Below the pieces are notes generated by a model. That model worked only from the letters and a program-made list of their open reading frames with translations, was not told where the DNA came from and did no database searches. Below, one piece after another: positions 14,997 through 22,470 of a stretch of DNA of 23,246 nt (within the stretch, counting starts at the first letter, position 1; every line of letters starts with the position of its first letter). Position numbers and translations under genes: made by a program. This stretch comes from an uncultured Enterobacter sp. (lineage in GTDB: Bacteria > Pseudomonadota > Gammaproteobacteria > Enterobacterales > Enterobacteriaceae), in contig CAMKZP010000011.1 in NCBI GenBank assembly GCA_946477805.1, forward strand, positions 1 through 23,246, in the 5' to 3' direction.

Positions 14997-15082
14997 AAAC
15001 GTTATTTGCATCACAATCCAAACTGCAAATTAATGTGGATTGCATTTTTTTGCGGGAGGTAACAAAACATATCGTTGCCAAC
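14997..15082 (+). promoter_or_regulatory. Probable CRP/CytR control region of nupG
   Basis: A CRP-like 22-mer at 14997-15018 (right half TCACA at 15011-15015) matches the consensus at about 15 of 22 positions by eye. A second, weaker site at 15031-15052 has a good TGTGG left half. TGCAA/TTGCAT octamers suited to CytR occur in and between them. A weak -10 (TATCGT, 15070-15075) would put the second CRP site near -40, a class II arrangement. In E. coli nupG is known to be activated by CRP and repressed by CytR and DeoR; no DeoR palindrome was recognised here. Confidence 0.5.
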
Positions 15083-15159
15083 TGATAGAATTGCATCAAA
15101 TAACAACCCTGAATGTTCCTAAAACAACATATCTCCCGCTCACTTGTGAGGAAAGTAAC

Positions 15160-16416
15160 ATGAACCTTAAGCTGCAGCTTAAAATCTTGTCGTTTCTGCA
15201 GTTCTGCCTGTGGGGTAGCTGGCTGACCACACTCGGCTCCTATATGTTCGTGACGCTCAAGTTCGATGGTGCGTCAATCGGTGCCGTTTACAGCTCGCTG
15301 GGTATTGCGGCTGTCTTCATGCCAACGCTGCTGGGTATCGTGGCGGATAAATGGTTAAGTGCGAAATGGCTGTACATGCTTTGCCATCTGGTGGGTGCGG
15401 GGACGCTGTTTATGGCGGCCGAAGTGACCACGCCGGGGGCGATGTTTATGGTGATCCTGCTTAACTCACTGGCCTATATGCCAACGCTTGGGCTCATCAA
15501 CACCATCTCCTACCACCGCATTAAGTCTGCGGGCATGGACATCGTGACCGACTTCCCGCCCATCCGTATCTGGGGCACCATCGGCTTTATCATGGCCATG
15601 TGGGGCGTGAGCTTCGCAGGCTTTGAGCTGAGCCATATGCAGCTCTACATCGGCGCCGCGCTCTCCGTGGTGCTGGCGCTGTTCACCCTGACGCTGCCGC
15701 ACATTCCGGTCTCTAACCAGCAGAAAAATCAGAGCTGGAGCGCCATGCTCGGCCTGGACGCGTTCGCGCTGTTCAAAAACAGACGCATGGCGATCTTCTT
15801 TATCTTCTCCATGCTGCTGGGCGCGGAGCTGCAGATCACCAACATGTTCGGCAACACCTTCCTGCACAGCTTCGATAACGACCCGCTGTTTGCCGGCAGC
15901 TTTATCGTTGAGCACGCGTCGGTGATGATGTCCATCTCTCAGATCTCTGAGACGCTGTTCATCCTGACCATCCCGTTCTTCCTGAGCCGCTACGGCATCA
16001 AGAACGTTATGCTGATCAGTATCGCTGCGTGGATGCTGCGCTTCGGCCTGTTCGCCTACGGCGATCCAAGCCCGTTCGGCACCGTGCTGCTGGTTCTGTC
16101 GATGATTGTTTACGGCTGCGCCTTCGACTTCTTCAACATCTCCGGTTCCGTATTTGTGGAAAAAGAGGTGAAGCCTGAAATCCGCGCCAGCGCGCAGGGC
16201 ATGTTCCTGATGATGACCAACGGCTTCGGCTGCATTCTGGGCGGCGTGGTGAGCGGTAAAGTGGTTGAGATGTACACCACCAACGGCATCACCGACTGGC
16301 AGCCCGTGTGGCTCATCTTCGCGGGGTACTCGCTGGTACTGTTCTTCGCGTTTATCGCGCTGTTCAAGTACAAGCACGTTCGCGTGCCGAACGGCGCACA
16401 GCCGGTCGCGCATTGA
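15160..16416 (+). CDS. nupG: Nucleoside:H+ symporter NupG
   Basis: NupG imports purine and pyrimidine nucleosides with protons across the inner membrane. The product is 418 residues, exactly the E. coli length, with about twelve hydrophobic segments. Signature stretches are MNLKLQLKILSFLQFCLWGS at the N-terminus, DFPPIRIWGTIGFIMAMW near 125-145, ELQITNMFGNTFLHSFDNDP, and SGSVFVEKEV in the second half. The frame is open 40 codons upstream to 15040, but ATG 15160 follows a GAGGAAAG ribosome site (15148-15155) and matches the known start. It converges with the citrate operon, with a BIME between them. Confidence 0.98.
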   Translation: MNLKLQLKILSFLQFCLWGSWLTTLGSYMFVTLKFDGASIGAVYSSLGIAAVFMPTLLGIVADKWLSAKWLYMLCHLVGAGTLFMAAEVTTPGAMFMVILLNSLAYMPTLGLINTISYHRIKSAGMDIVTDFPPIRIWGTIGFIMAMWGVSFAGFELSHMQLYIGAALSVVLALFTLTLPHIPVSNQQKNQSWSAMLGLDAFALFKNRRMAIFFIFSMLLGAELQITNMFGNTFLHSFDNDPLFAGSFIVEHASVMMSISQISETLFILTIPFFLSRYGIKNVMLISIAAWMLRFGLFAYGDPSPFGTVLLVLSMIVYGCAFDFFNISGSVFVEKEVKPEIRASAQGMFLMMTNGFGCILGGVVSGKVVEMYTTNGITDWQPVWLIFAGYSLVLFFAFIALFKYKHVRVPNGAQPVAH

Positions 16417-16422
16417 TTGTAG

Positions 16423-16500
16423 TGCCCGGTGGCGGCAACGCCCTACCGGGCCTACAAAAAACACCGATGGTAAGCCGGGTAAGCGTTAGCGCCACCCGGC
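16423..16500. repeat. BIME: two inverted REP elements between nupG and citG
   Basis: A minus-oriented REP at 16423-16455 (ending CCGGGCCTAC) faces a plus-oriented REP at 16470-16500 (beginning GTAAGCCGGGTAAGCG and ending CACCCGGC). The last REP base is the last base of the citG stop codon. It sits between convergent genes and may block read-through from both sides. Confidence 0.85.
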
Positions 16501-17303
16501 TATTTTATTGCAGACAGCACCCATCCCACTGACAGCAAATCCGCGCTACCGCCCGGGCTTAAATTGCGTTCTGTCAAAGCGTTATCCATTCTGATTAACG
16601 CCTCGCGATCCCAGCCGTTAGCCAGTAATTTGCGCGCGTAATCCTGCACGTAGCGCAGCCCTTCAATGCCGCCGCGCGACACCAGATTGCTGTCCTGATT
16701 GGTCGCCATCAGGCGCAGCAGCAGGCCGTGAAGCGACTGCCCGTTCCACTGCCCCAGCGCCTTACGCACCGTGGCGAAACCGCTCTGCGCCTCGCCGCGC
16801 GCGCCGGTCAGGCCGTACAGCTGGAACTGCCTCTCGCCCGCCGTCGCCTGTCCGCTTCGCCCGGCAAGCTCCCGCGAAACCAGCCCGCGGCAGATGTTAC
16901 TCACCTCACAGCTGAGGGCGTCTGCGGAGACATTTTTCACACGTCCGGCGGCGAAGCACAGCAGGCCCAGGGCAAATATTCCGCCCTTGTGGGTGTTGAT
17001 TCCACCCGTTGCCGCATACATCGCCTGCTCGCAGGCCATCCCCATCGGTCGCAGGAGCCGTAGCTGTTCCTCAGCGGGCTTATCCGCATGCGCGCTGCCC
17101 AGCTCGGCAAAGCGCGAAAACCATGGTGCAATCGCCACGATGCTGCGCGCAAACAGCGCGTGGTCCATATCGCGGTGGGAACCGCTGTTCAGCCTGTCCA
17201 CCAGCCCCGGCTTGGGCGTCAGCGCCAGCTCCTGCCACAGCGCCGCTTCGGCAAGCGCCGGCACCTCCGCCGGACGCGGCTTAGTCGCGAGTAAACCAGT
17301 CAT
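16500..17303 (-). CDS. citG: Triphosphoribosyl-dephospho-CoA synthase
   Basis: CitG condenses ATP with 3'-dephospho-CoA to make 2'-(5''-triphosphoribosyl)-3'-dephospho-CoA, the precursor of the citrate lyase prosthetic group, which CitX then transfers to CitD. The product is 267 residues from ATG 17303 (E. coli CitG about 292). Conserved blocks are LTPKPGLVDRLNSGSHRDMD, MACEQAMYAATGGINTHKGGIFALGLL, QLYGLTGARGEAQSGF and ERNLSPGGSADLL. The frame is open to 17339, but 17303 has GGAGAAG seven bases upstream and makes a 23-bp overlap with citX. It is the last gene of the operon. Confidence 0.93.
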   Translation of the reverse strand: MTGLLATKPRPAEVPALAEAALWQELALTPKPGLVDRLNSGSHRDMDHALFARSIVAIAPWFSRFAELGSAHADKPAEEQLRLLRPMGMACEQAMYAATGGINTHKGGIFALGLLCFAAGRVKNVSADALSCEVSNICRGLVSRELAGRSGQATAGERQFQLYGLTGARGEAQSGFATVRKALGQWNGQSLHGLLLRLMATNQDSNLVSRGGIEGLRYVQDYARKLLANGWDREALIRMDNALTERNLSPGGSADLLSVGWVLSAIK

Positions 17304-17820
17304 CGATCGTCTTCTCCACGCGGGAAACCACCTGCTCAACGGGATGATTGCGCGAGCGGGAGCAGGCGTGCGCGGGCTCGTCGCAAATCAGGCACCGACG
17401 CAGGTGCGCCCCCAGAGACTGACGCCCGACGTGGCCGTTTTCAGGGCAGATAACGTCCAGATCCCACAGCCTGCCGAGCGGGTGCGTCTGCTCCAGCTCT
17501 GCGCAGTGGGCTTTAATTTCCGCTGCCGGATGGGCCACGCACCACAGCGCTTCCGGCCCGGTCGGGAGCCACAGCACCTGGCGGTCCAGCACCTGCCAGC
17601 GGTTCTCCCACAGCAGCTGGTCGCACATCTGCAGCGCGACGCCCATTGTGTTGCGATAGCGCAGGCTGTCTTTAATTTCTCCCGGCGTAACCAGCGTGAG
17701 GGAAATCACCGGCTGTTGGTAGTGCATGAGCATGTCGGCCTGTCGCGCCGCGCGGCGGTCTTTCGCCGCCAGCAGTTCCTCCAGGCTGACACCCGCCCGC
17801 ACGGGTGTCGCTGAAATCAT
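17281..17820 (-). CDS. citX: Apo-citrate lyase phosphoribosyl-dephospho-CoA transferase
   Basis: CitX (holo-ACP synthase) attaches the prosthetic group made by CitG to the serine of apo-CitD. The product is 179 residues (183 in E. coli). The family motif HPLGRLWDLDV is near 113-123 and the paired cysteines RRCLIC near 141-146. Its ATG overlaps the citF TGA stop by four bases (ATGA, 17817-17820), with AGGAGGAGGT just upstream inside citF. citX is a separate gene here, not fused to citG as in some bacteria. Confidence 0.94.
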   Translation of the reverse strand: MISATPVRAGVSLEELLAAKDRRAARQADMLMHYQQPVISLTLVTPGEIKDSLRYRNTMGVALQMCDQLLWENRWQVLDRQVLWLPTGPEALWCVAHPAAEIKAHCAELEQTHPLGRLWDLDVICPENGHVGRQSLGAHLRRCLICDEPAHACSRSRNHPVEQVVSRVEKTIDDWFTRD

Positions 17821-19340
17821 ACCTCCTCCTTTACCTGTCGAACGGTGTCGATCACGCTGCCGTCGCGGTAGCGGATCACCCCGACAATTTTGTCGGTAAA
17901 CGCAATCGGCTCAGGCACCCCGGCCAGGGAGATCGCCCGCTCGTAAAGGGCGCTGATATCCACCACCTTGAGTCCCGCAGCCAGCAGGCGCTCGCGGATC
18001 TCCGGGCGCGCCGGATTAACCGCAATGCCGTGGTCGGTGACCAGCACGTCGATGCTTTCGCCCGGCGTCAGCCGCGTGGTAACGCGCTTTACCACCGTCG
18101 GGATGCGGCTGCGCAGCAGCGGCGCGACCACAATGGTCAGGTTGGCTGCCGCAGCCACGTCGCAATGCCCGCCGGACGCGCCGCGCATCACGCCGTCGGA
18201 GCCGGTGATAACGTTGACGTTAAACTCGACGTCAATTTCCAGCGCGCTGAGGATCACCACGTCGAGCTGGTCGCAGCTCGCCGCCTTGCTGCCGGGGTTA
18301 GCGTAGACGTTGGTGGAGATCTCCACATGGTTTGGGTTGCGCGCCAGCGAGGCCGCCGCCTGGCCGTCAAAGCACTGGGTGTCGAGCAGCTTTTCAATAA
18401 GGCCCTTCTCGTGCAGATCCACCAGGCTGCCGGTGATGCCGCCGAGCGCAAAGCGCGCCTTCACGCCGCTGCGCTCCATTTTTTCTTCCATAAAGCGGGT
18501 GCAGGCGGTGGCCGCCGCGCCGGAGCCGGTCTGCATCGAGAAACCCGGTTTGAAGTAGCCGGAGTGCTCAATCACGTCCGCCGCATAGCGGGCGATCGCC
18601 AGCTCGCGCGGGTTGCTGGTGACGCGCGCCGCGCCGACGCTGATTTTTGCCGGATCGCCCACGCTTTCCACCTGCACGATGTAGTCCACCCGATCCTGCA
18701 CCAGGCTGGCGGGCATGTTGGGGAACGGCACCAGCTCCTCGGTGAGTAGCACCACCCGGCGGGCAAAGTGCGCGTCCACCATGGCGTAGCCCAGCGAGCC
18801 GCAGCACGATTTACCGCGCGTCCCGTTGGCGTTGCCAAACTCATCGCTGCACGGCACGCCGAGAAACGCCACGTCGATGTTCAGCTCGCCGTCCTGCAGC
18901 AGCTTCACCCGCCCGCCGTGGGAGTGAATTTGCACCGGTTCGTCCATCAGCCCGTGGGAGATGGCCTCCGCCAGCCTGCCGCGCATGCCCGAGGTGTAAA
19001 TCCGCGTAATCACGCCGCTTTCGATATGTTCGATCAGCGCGTCGTTGCAGGTCATCAGCGAGCTGGAGGCCAGCGTCAGGTTTTTGAAGCCCATCCGCGC
19101 CAGCAGCGCCACAACGGTGTTGATCACCCGGTCGCCTTCGCGGAATGCGTGATGGAAGGAGATGGTCATCCCGTCCTGCAGGCCGCTGCGCTTAACCGCC
19201 TCTTCGAGGGAGGCGCAGAGCTTGCGGCCGTGCTTCGCGTCGGCGTCAGCCAGCCACGGCGTGGCGCTGTGGGCGGTATCGAAAGGCTTCAATTCCCGCA
19301 GATGGGGGAAATTCACGTGGAGAAGTTCTGTCTGGTTCAT
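17817..19340 (-). CDS. citF: Citrate lyase alpha subunit (citrate:acetyl-ACP transferase)
   Basis: The alpha subunit swaps the acetyl group on CitD for citrate, giving citryl-ACP and free acetate. The product is 507 residues (510 in E. coli), of the CoA-transferase-like family. Conserved parts are MTISFHHAFREGDRVINTVV, GVITRIYTSGMRGRLAEAIS, GKSCCGSLGYAMVDAHFA, SMQTGSGAAATACTRF, VITGSDGVMRGASGGHCD and LVTDHGIAVNPARPE. The frame is open 48 codons further upstream into citE, but ATG 19340 matches the family start, lies 10 bp after the citE stop and has AAGGATG as ribosome site. Its codons look somewhat richer in G and C than the core genes (by eye). Confidence 0.97.
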   Translation of the reverse strand: MNQTELLHVNFPHLRELKPFDTAHSATPWLADADAKHGRKLCASLEEAVKRSGLQDGMTISFHHAFREGDRVINTVVALLARMGFKNLTLASSSLMTCNDALIEHIESGVITRIYTSGMRGRLAEAISHGLMDEPVQIHSHGGRVKLLQDGELNIDVAFLGVPCSDEFGNANGTRGKSCCGSLGYAMVDAHFARRVVLLTEELVPFPNMPASLVQDRVDYIVQVESVGDPAKISVGAARVTSNPRELAIARYAADVIEHSGYFKPGFSMQTGSGAAATACTRFMEEKMERSGVKARFALGGITGSLVDLHEKGLIEKLLDTQCFDGQAAASLARNPNHVEISTNVYANPGSKAASCDQLDVVILSALEIDVEFNVNVITGSDGVMRGASGGHCDVAAAANLTIVVAPLLRSRIPTVVKRVTTRLTPGESIDVLVTDHGIAVNPARPEIRERLLAAGLKVVDISALYERAISLAGVPEPIAFTDKIVGVIRYRDGSVIDTVRQVKEEV

Positions 19341-19350
19341 TATTTCATCC

Positions 19351-20226
19351 TTACCGACGCACGCCGGAGGCCGCCGCGCGTTCCAGCACCACCTGCGCGT
19401 GGTTAATAATCGGTGCATCCACCATTTTGCCGTTGAGCGATACCACGCCGAGGCCGTTACGCTCGCCCTCTTCTGCCGCCTCAATCACCCGCCTGGCGTG
19501 ATCGACCTCCTGCCGGGTTGGCGCATAGGCGTTATGCAGAAGGTCTATCTGGCGCGGGTTGATCAGCGATTTACCGTTAAAGCCCATCTTGCGGATCAGG
19601 TCGACCTCGCGCAGGAACCCGGCCTCGTCGTTAACGTCCGACCAGACCACGTCAAAAGCGTCGATACCGGCGGCGCGGGCCGCGTGCAGCACGGCGCAGC
19701 GGGCGTAGAACAGCTCGGTGCCGTCGCCGCGCTCGGTCTGCATGTCCATCACGTAGTCGAAGGCCGCCAGCGCGATGCCAATTAAACGCGGCGAGCTGCG
19801 GGCAATCGCCACGGCGTTGATGACGCCAATGGCCGATTCAATCGCCGCCATTACCCGCGTGGAGCCGACCTCGCGCCCGCACGCCTGCTCGATGCGCGCC
19901 AGGTGGCCTTCCAGCTCGTGGATGTCGTCCGGGGTGTCGGTTTTCGGCAGGCGGATGACGTCCACGCCCGCGCGCACGGCGGCTTCCAGATCCGGCAGGC
20001 CAAACGGTGTGCTCAGCGGATTAATGCGCACGACGGTTTCGATATCCTGATACATCGGGTGCTGCAGGGCGTGGAACACCAGCATGCGCGCGGTGTCTTT
20101 CTCGCGCAGGGCGACGGCGTCTTCCAGATCGAACATGATGGAGTCTGGACGGTAGATAAACGCGGTGGAGAGCATGGCGGCGTTTGCGCCCGGCAGGAAC
20201 AGCATGCTGCGGCGGAGCTTGTTCAT
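19351..20226 (-). CDS. citE: Citrate lyase beta subunit (citryl-ACP lyase)
   Basis: CitE splits citryl-ACP into acetyl-ACP and oxaloacetate, the key step of citrate fermentation. The product is 291 residues (302 in E. coli), a TIM-barrel of the HpcH/HpaI-CitE family. Marks are RRSMLFLPGANAAMLSTA, SIMFDLEDAVALREKDTAR (metal and substrate site), VVRINPLSTPFG, MAAIESAIGVINAVAIA, ALAAFDYVMDM and MGFNGKSLINPRQI. The ATG overlaps the citD TGA stop by four bases (20223-20226). The Tn5-end artefact lies just upstream in citD and does not touch this gene. Confidence 0.97.
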   Translation of the reverse strand: MNKLRRSMLFLPGANAAMLSTAFIYRPDSIMFDLEDAVALREKDTARMLVFHALQHPMYQDIETVVRINPLSTPFGLPDLEAAVRAGVDVIRLPKTDTPDDIHELEGHLARIEQACGREVGSTRVMAAIESAIGVINAVAIARSSPRLIGIALAAFDYVMDMQTERGDGTELFYARCAVLHAARAAGIDAFDVVWSDVNDEAGFLREVDLIRKMGFNGKSLINPRQIDLLHNAYAPTRQEVDHARRVIEAAEEGERNGLGVVSLNGKMVDAPIINHAQVVLERAAASGVRR

Positions 20227-20537
20227 TTCAGCGCCTCCCAGCAGATGTGTATAAGAGACAGGCAGAGGGTCTGCTCGTCTGCGGCACGCATCAGCGCGCT
20301 TTGCAGGCGGGCGCGGATCGCGCAGTCCAGCGCCCCTTTGTCTTCAATAATGATAAGCCCCTGGCGCACGTTCATGGCGCGCAGAGTCTCGGTGACCACC
20401 CGGCGGATCTGCTCGCCAAACTGCTTAATCACTTCACTGTGGATGACAATCTCCAGCTCGCCGTGAGCGGGGGCGATTTTCACCATCAGGTCGCTGGACT
20501 CCTGCGTTCCGGCCAGCGCCTCCCTTACAATATTCAT
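20223..20537 (-). CDS. citD: Citrate lyase gamma subunit (acyl carrier protein), carrying adapter-derived codons
   Basis: CitD is the acyl carrier of citrate lyase; its phosphoribosyl-dephospho-CoA group swings acetyl and citryl between CitF and CitE. As written it has 104 residues. The N-terminus has the modified serine (Ser14) in AGTQESSDLM, then VIKQFGEQIRRVVTETL and IIEDKGALDCAIRARLQSAL, all typical. The end reads DEQTLCLSLIHICWEALK. CLSLIHI is the translation of the Tn5 mosaic end at 20243-20261. Removing 21 bp gives TLCWEALK and 97 residues, in line with the 98 of E. coli and Klebsiella. The start at 20537 follows AGGAA; the frame extends upstream only into citC. Confidence 0.93.
   Translation of the reverse strand: MNIVREALAGTQESSDLMVKIAPAHGELEIVIHSEVIKQFGEQIRRVVTETLRAMNVRQGLIIIEDKGALDCAIRARLQSALMRAADEQTLCLSLIHICWEALK
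20243..20261. other. Perfect 19-bp Tn5 mosaic end (Nextera transposase adapter core)
   Basis: AGATGTGTATAAGAGACAG is the hyperactive-Tn5 mosaic end used in tagmentation library kits. It lies inside citD with GC on both sides (20241-20242 and 20262-20263), so 21 bp are added in frame. No transposase, second mosaic end or 9-bp target duplication is present. I read it as adapter sequence left in the assembly, not as a natural element. Confidence 0.95.
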
Positions 20538-20553
20538 GATAAATTCCTGATAG

Positions 20554-21576
20554 TTATGCAACTTCCGCACCCGCACGATAATGTGCTTCGAGGTGCGCGA
20601 AGGTGGAGTCCGGGACAATCTCCCGGATCCGGGAAAACTGCTGCGTTTTCAATAAGCGGCGGACTTCCGAGGCCGATATGGCGTTGCCGGCGGCCTTGAT
20701 GCGCGGCATCTCCACCACCTCAATGTGCGAGGCCAGCAGCGCGTGCAGCGTCTGGTTGTACTGGCGGGTGATATCGCAGAACGGCTCCGAGCCGATGAAG
20801 CGGTGCGTGATGCCAAGCGCCGGGGCGATGAAGTCCCGAAAGATAAGCACGTCGATTTCGCTCCACGCCTGCTGCACTTTGCCGGTCTCCTTCAGGAAGT
20901 AGGCCGGGAAGGTGGCGCGAGAGATGATGTACTGCGAGCCTTCATGCACCACCACGTTGGGCAGATGCGCCACGCCCGCGCGCACCATCTCAATGCGCGC
21001 GCTGAACGGGAAGAACGAGGCGTCTTCGCGCACCACAAACAGATGCAGGGCATCGCACCGCTGCGCCGCCTGCTCCACCAGATGACGGTGGCCGAGGGTG
21101 AACGGATTGGCGTTCATGACGATCGCGCCAATTTTCTCTCCACATTTGCGCCTGGCGCTGAGCGAACGGCAGTAGCGGGCGATCCCCTGCGGGGTGTTCT
21201 CCATCAGCACCGCGTTGCTCCCGCTCTGGGCGATCGGCCAGAAGCCGCTGCGGCCAAAGCGCTCCCTGTTGCACGGCCGGGTGCAGAGGAAAAGATGAAA
21301 ATGGCCGCGCTCCAGCGCCGCATTCTCCACCTCCGCCAGCAGCCGCGCGCTGAGGTTTTCCCCGCGAAGCTGCTCGTTGACCGCCACGCACTTGATGACG
21401 TTAGCGGCAAGGCCAGCGCACCCCACCAGCTGCGCGCCGGACCAGGCTTCGACAAACAGCGTAATGTCATGGTCCAGGCCGAGGCCGCTGTCTGCCAGCA
21501 GGTAGCGGATCTGGCTCAGGCGTTCCGGGTGTTTCGCCACGAGGGTATGGCGAAAATCGATGGGTTGCGATTGCAT
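20554..21576 (-). CDS. citC: [Citrate (pro-3S)-lyase] ligase
   Basis: CitC uses ATP and acetate to acetylate the prosthetic group of CitD, turning on citrate lyase. The product is 340 residues. The N-terminal half is a GNAT-like domain (AGLAANVIKCVAVNEQLRGENLSARLL, then HFHLFLCTRPCNRERFGRSGFW). The C-terminal half is a nucleotidyltransferase domain with the ATP motif MNANPFTLGHRHLVEQAA, YIISRATFPAYFLKE, THRFIGSEPFCDITRQYNQ and the ISASEVRRLL signature. ATG 21576 is chosen over 21612 because AAGGCGG precedes it and the longer start would overlap the FAH gene. It is 13 bp after the FAH gene and 16 bp before citD. Confidence 0.96.
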   Translation of the reverse strand: MQSQPIDFRHTLVAKHPERLSQIRYLLADSGLGLDHDITLFVEAWSGAQLVGCAGLAANVIKCVAVNEQLRGENLSARLLAEVENAALERGHFHLFLCTRPCNRERFGRSGFWPIAQSGSNAVLMENTPQGIARYCRSLSARRKCGEKIGAIVMNANPFTLGHRHLVEQAAQRCDALHLFVVREDASFFPFSARIEMVRAGVAHLPNVVVHEGSQYIISRATFPAYFLKETGKVQQAWSEIDVLIFRDFIAPALGITHRFIGSEPFCDITRQYNQTLHALLASHIEVVEMPRIKAAGNAISASEVRRLLKTQQFSRIREIVPDSTFAHLEAHYRAGAEVA

Positions 21577-21589
21577 GCTGCCGCCTTGC

Positions 21590-22453
21590 TCAGTGTGCCG
21601 CCGCGAGCCCAACGGCCGGCGCTTCCATAATCACGTTGCTCAGGTGGCCGATATGCTCGATCTCCACCTCAATGCGATCGCCTTCCTTCATAAACAGCGG
21701 CGGGTTGCGCTTTTTACCCACGCCGCCCGGAGAGCCGGTGATGATCACGTCGCCCGGGCTCAGGCGGGTGAAGGTGCTGATGTACTCAATCAGCTCCGCA
21801 ACCTTGTGGATCATGCTGCTGGTGTTGTCCTCCTGCACCATGCGGCCGTTCAGCCAGGTGCGGATAGCAAGCTGGTGCGGGTCCGGGATTTCGTCCGCCG
21901 TCGCCATCCACGGGCCAAACGCGCCGGTCTGCCGCCAGTTTTTACCGGCGGTGAACCAGGTGTGCTGCCAGTCGCGGGCGGAGCCGTCCATGTAGCAGCT
22001 GTAGCCCGCCACGTGGCGCAGGGCGTCATCGCGGCTGATGTTTTCTCCGCCCTTGCCGATGATCACCGCCAGCTCGCCTTCGTAGTCAAACTCGCTGGAG
22101 TGGCGCGGCTTCAGCACCGGCTCGTTGTGGCCGGTCTGTGAATCCGGGAAGCGAACAAACAGCGTCGGGGCCGGGTTGTGCTGGTCAAACTCCTTGCGCT
22201 TGTCGGCGTAGTTCATGCCCACGCAGAGGATTTTTTCCGGCTGTACAATCACCGGCAGGAAGGTGATGGCGCTTATCGGCACGTCCACCGCGTCGTTCAA
22301 ATAGCGGGTGGCCTGCGCCAGCCCGTTGCCCTGCAGCAGCGCCTTGAGGTCGCCGTAGCGGTCGCCCAGACGGCGACCTAAATCAATCACGCCCTCGGCC
22401 TGGACGATGCCGTAGCTGCGTTTTCCCTGGTATAAAAAGCTTGCGAGTTTCAT
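21590..22453 (-). CDS. Fumarylacetoacetate hydrolase family protein, candidate oxaloacetate decarboxylase/tautomerase
   Basis: The product is 287 residues with a FAH fold. The metal site is visible as DYEGELAVIIGK (Glu125, Glu127) and YSCYMDG (Asp156), followed by TGAFGPWM, LNGRMVQEDNTSSMIHKVAELIEYIS and PGDVIITGSPGGVG, all typical of the family. The lid motif usually written GxNYxxHxxE reads GMNYADKRKE, so Lys85 stands where many members have the catalytic His, while Glu88 is kept. The gene lies between the 2-hydroxycarboxylate transporter and citC with gaps of 17 and 13 bp. Since some FAH proteins (FAHD1, YisK) decarboxylate or tautomerise oxaloacetate, the product of citrate lyase, that role is inferred. 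Other FAH reactions remain possible. Confidence 0.88.
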   Translation of the reverse strand: MKLASFLYQGKRSYGIVQAEGVIDLGRRLGDRYGDLKALLQGNGLAQATRYLNDAVDVPISAITFLPVIVQPEKILCVGMNYADKRKEFDQHNPAPTLFVRFPDSQTGHNEPVLKPRHSSEFDYEGELAVIIGKGGENISRDDALRHVAGYSCYMDGSARDWQHTWFTAGKNWRQTGAFGPWMATADEIPDPHQLAIRTWLNGRMVQEDNTSSMIHKVAELIEYISTFTRLSPGDVIITGSPGGVGKKRNPPLFMKEGDRIEVEIEHIGHLSNVIMEAPAVGLAAAH

Positions 22454-22470
22454 TGTTTTTTCCTGAAAAC

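Noticed and set aside
15466..16464. Minus-strand frame of 332 codons over nupG
   Set aside because: NupG is full length on the plus strand; the antisense product is rich in His, Gln, Arg and Glu and resembles no family.
17805..18749. Plus-strand reading frame of 314 codons inside citF
   Set aside because: citF on the minus strand is unmistakable and the plus-strand protein is Arg/His/Ala-rich shadow sequence.
19341..19484. Longer citF start at 19484
   Set aside because: It would extend citF through the end of citE in another frame, and the extra residues do not resemble any citrate lyase alpha subunit.
20223..20537. A genuine Tn5 or mini-Tn5 insertion in citD
   Set aside because: Only one 19-bp end is present, with no transposase or marker, no second end and no 9-bp target duplication. 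The gene reads normally on both sides.
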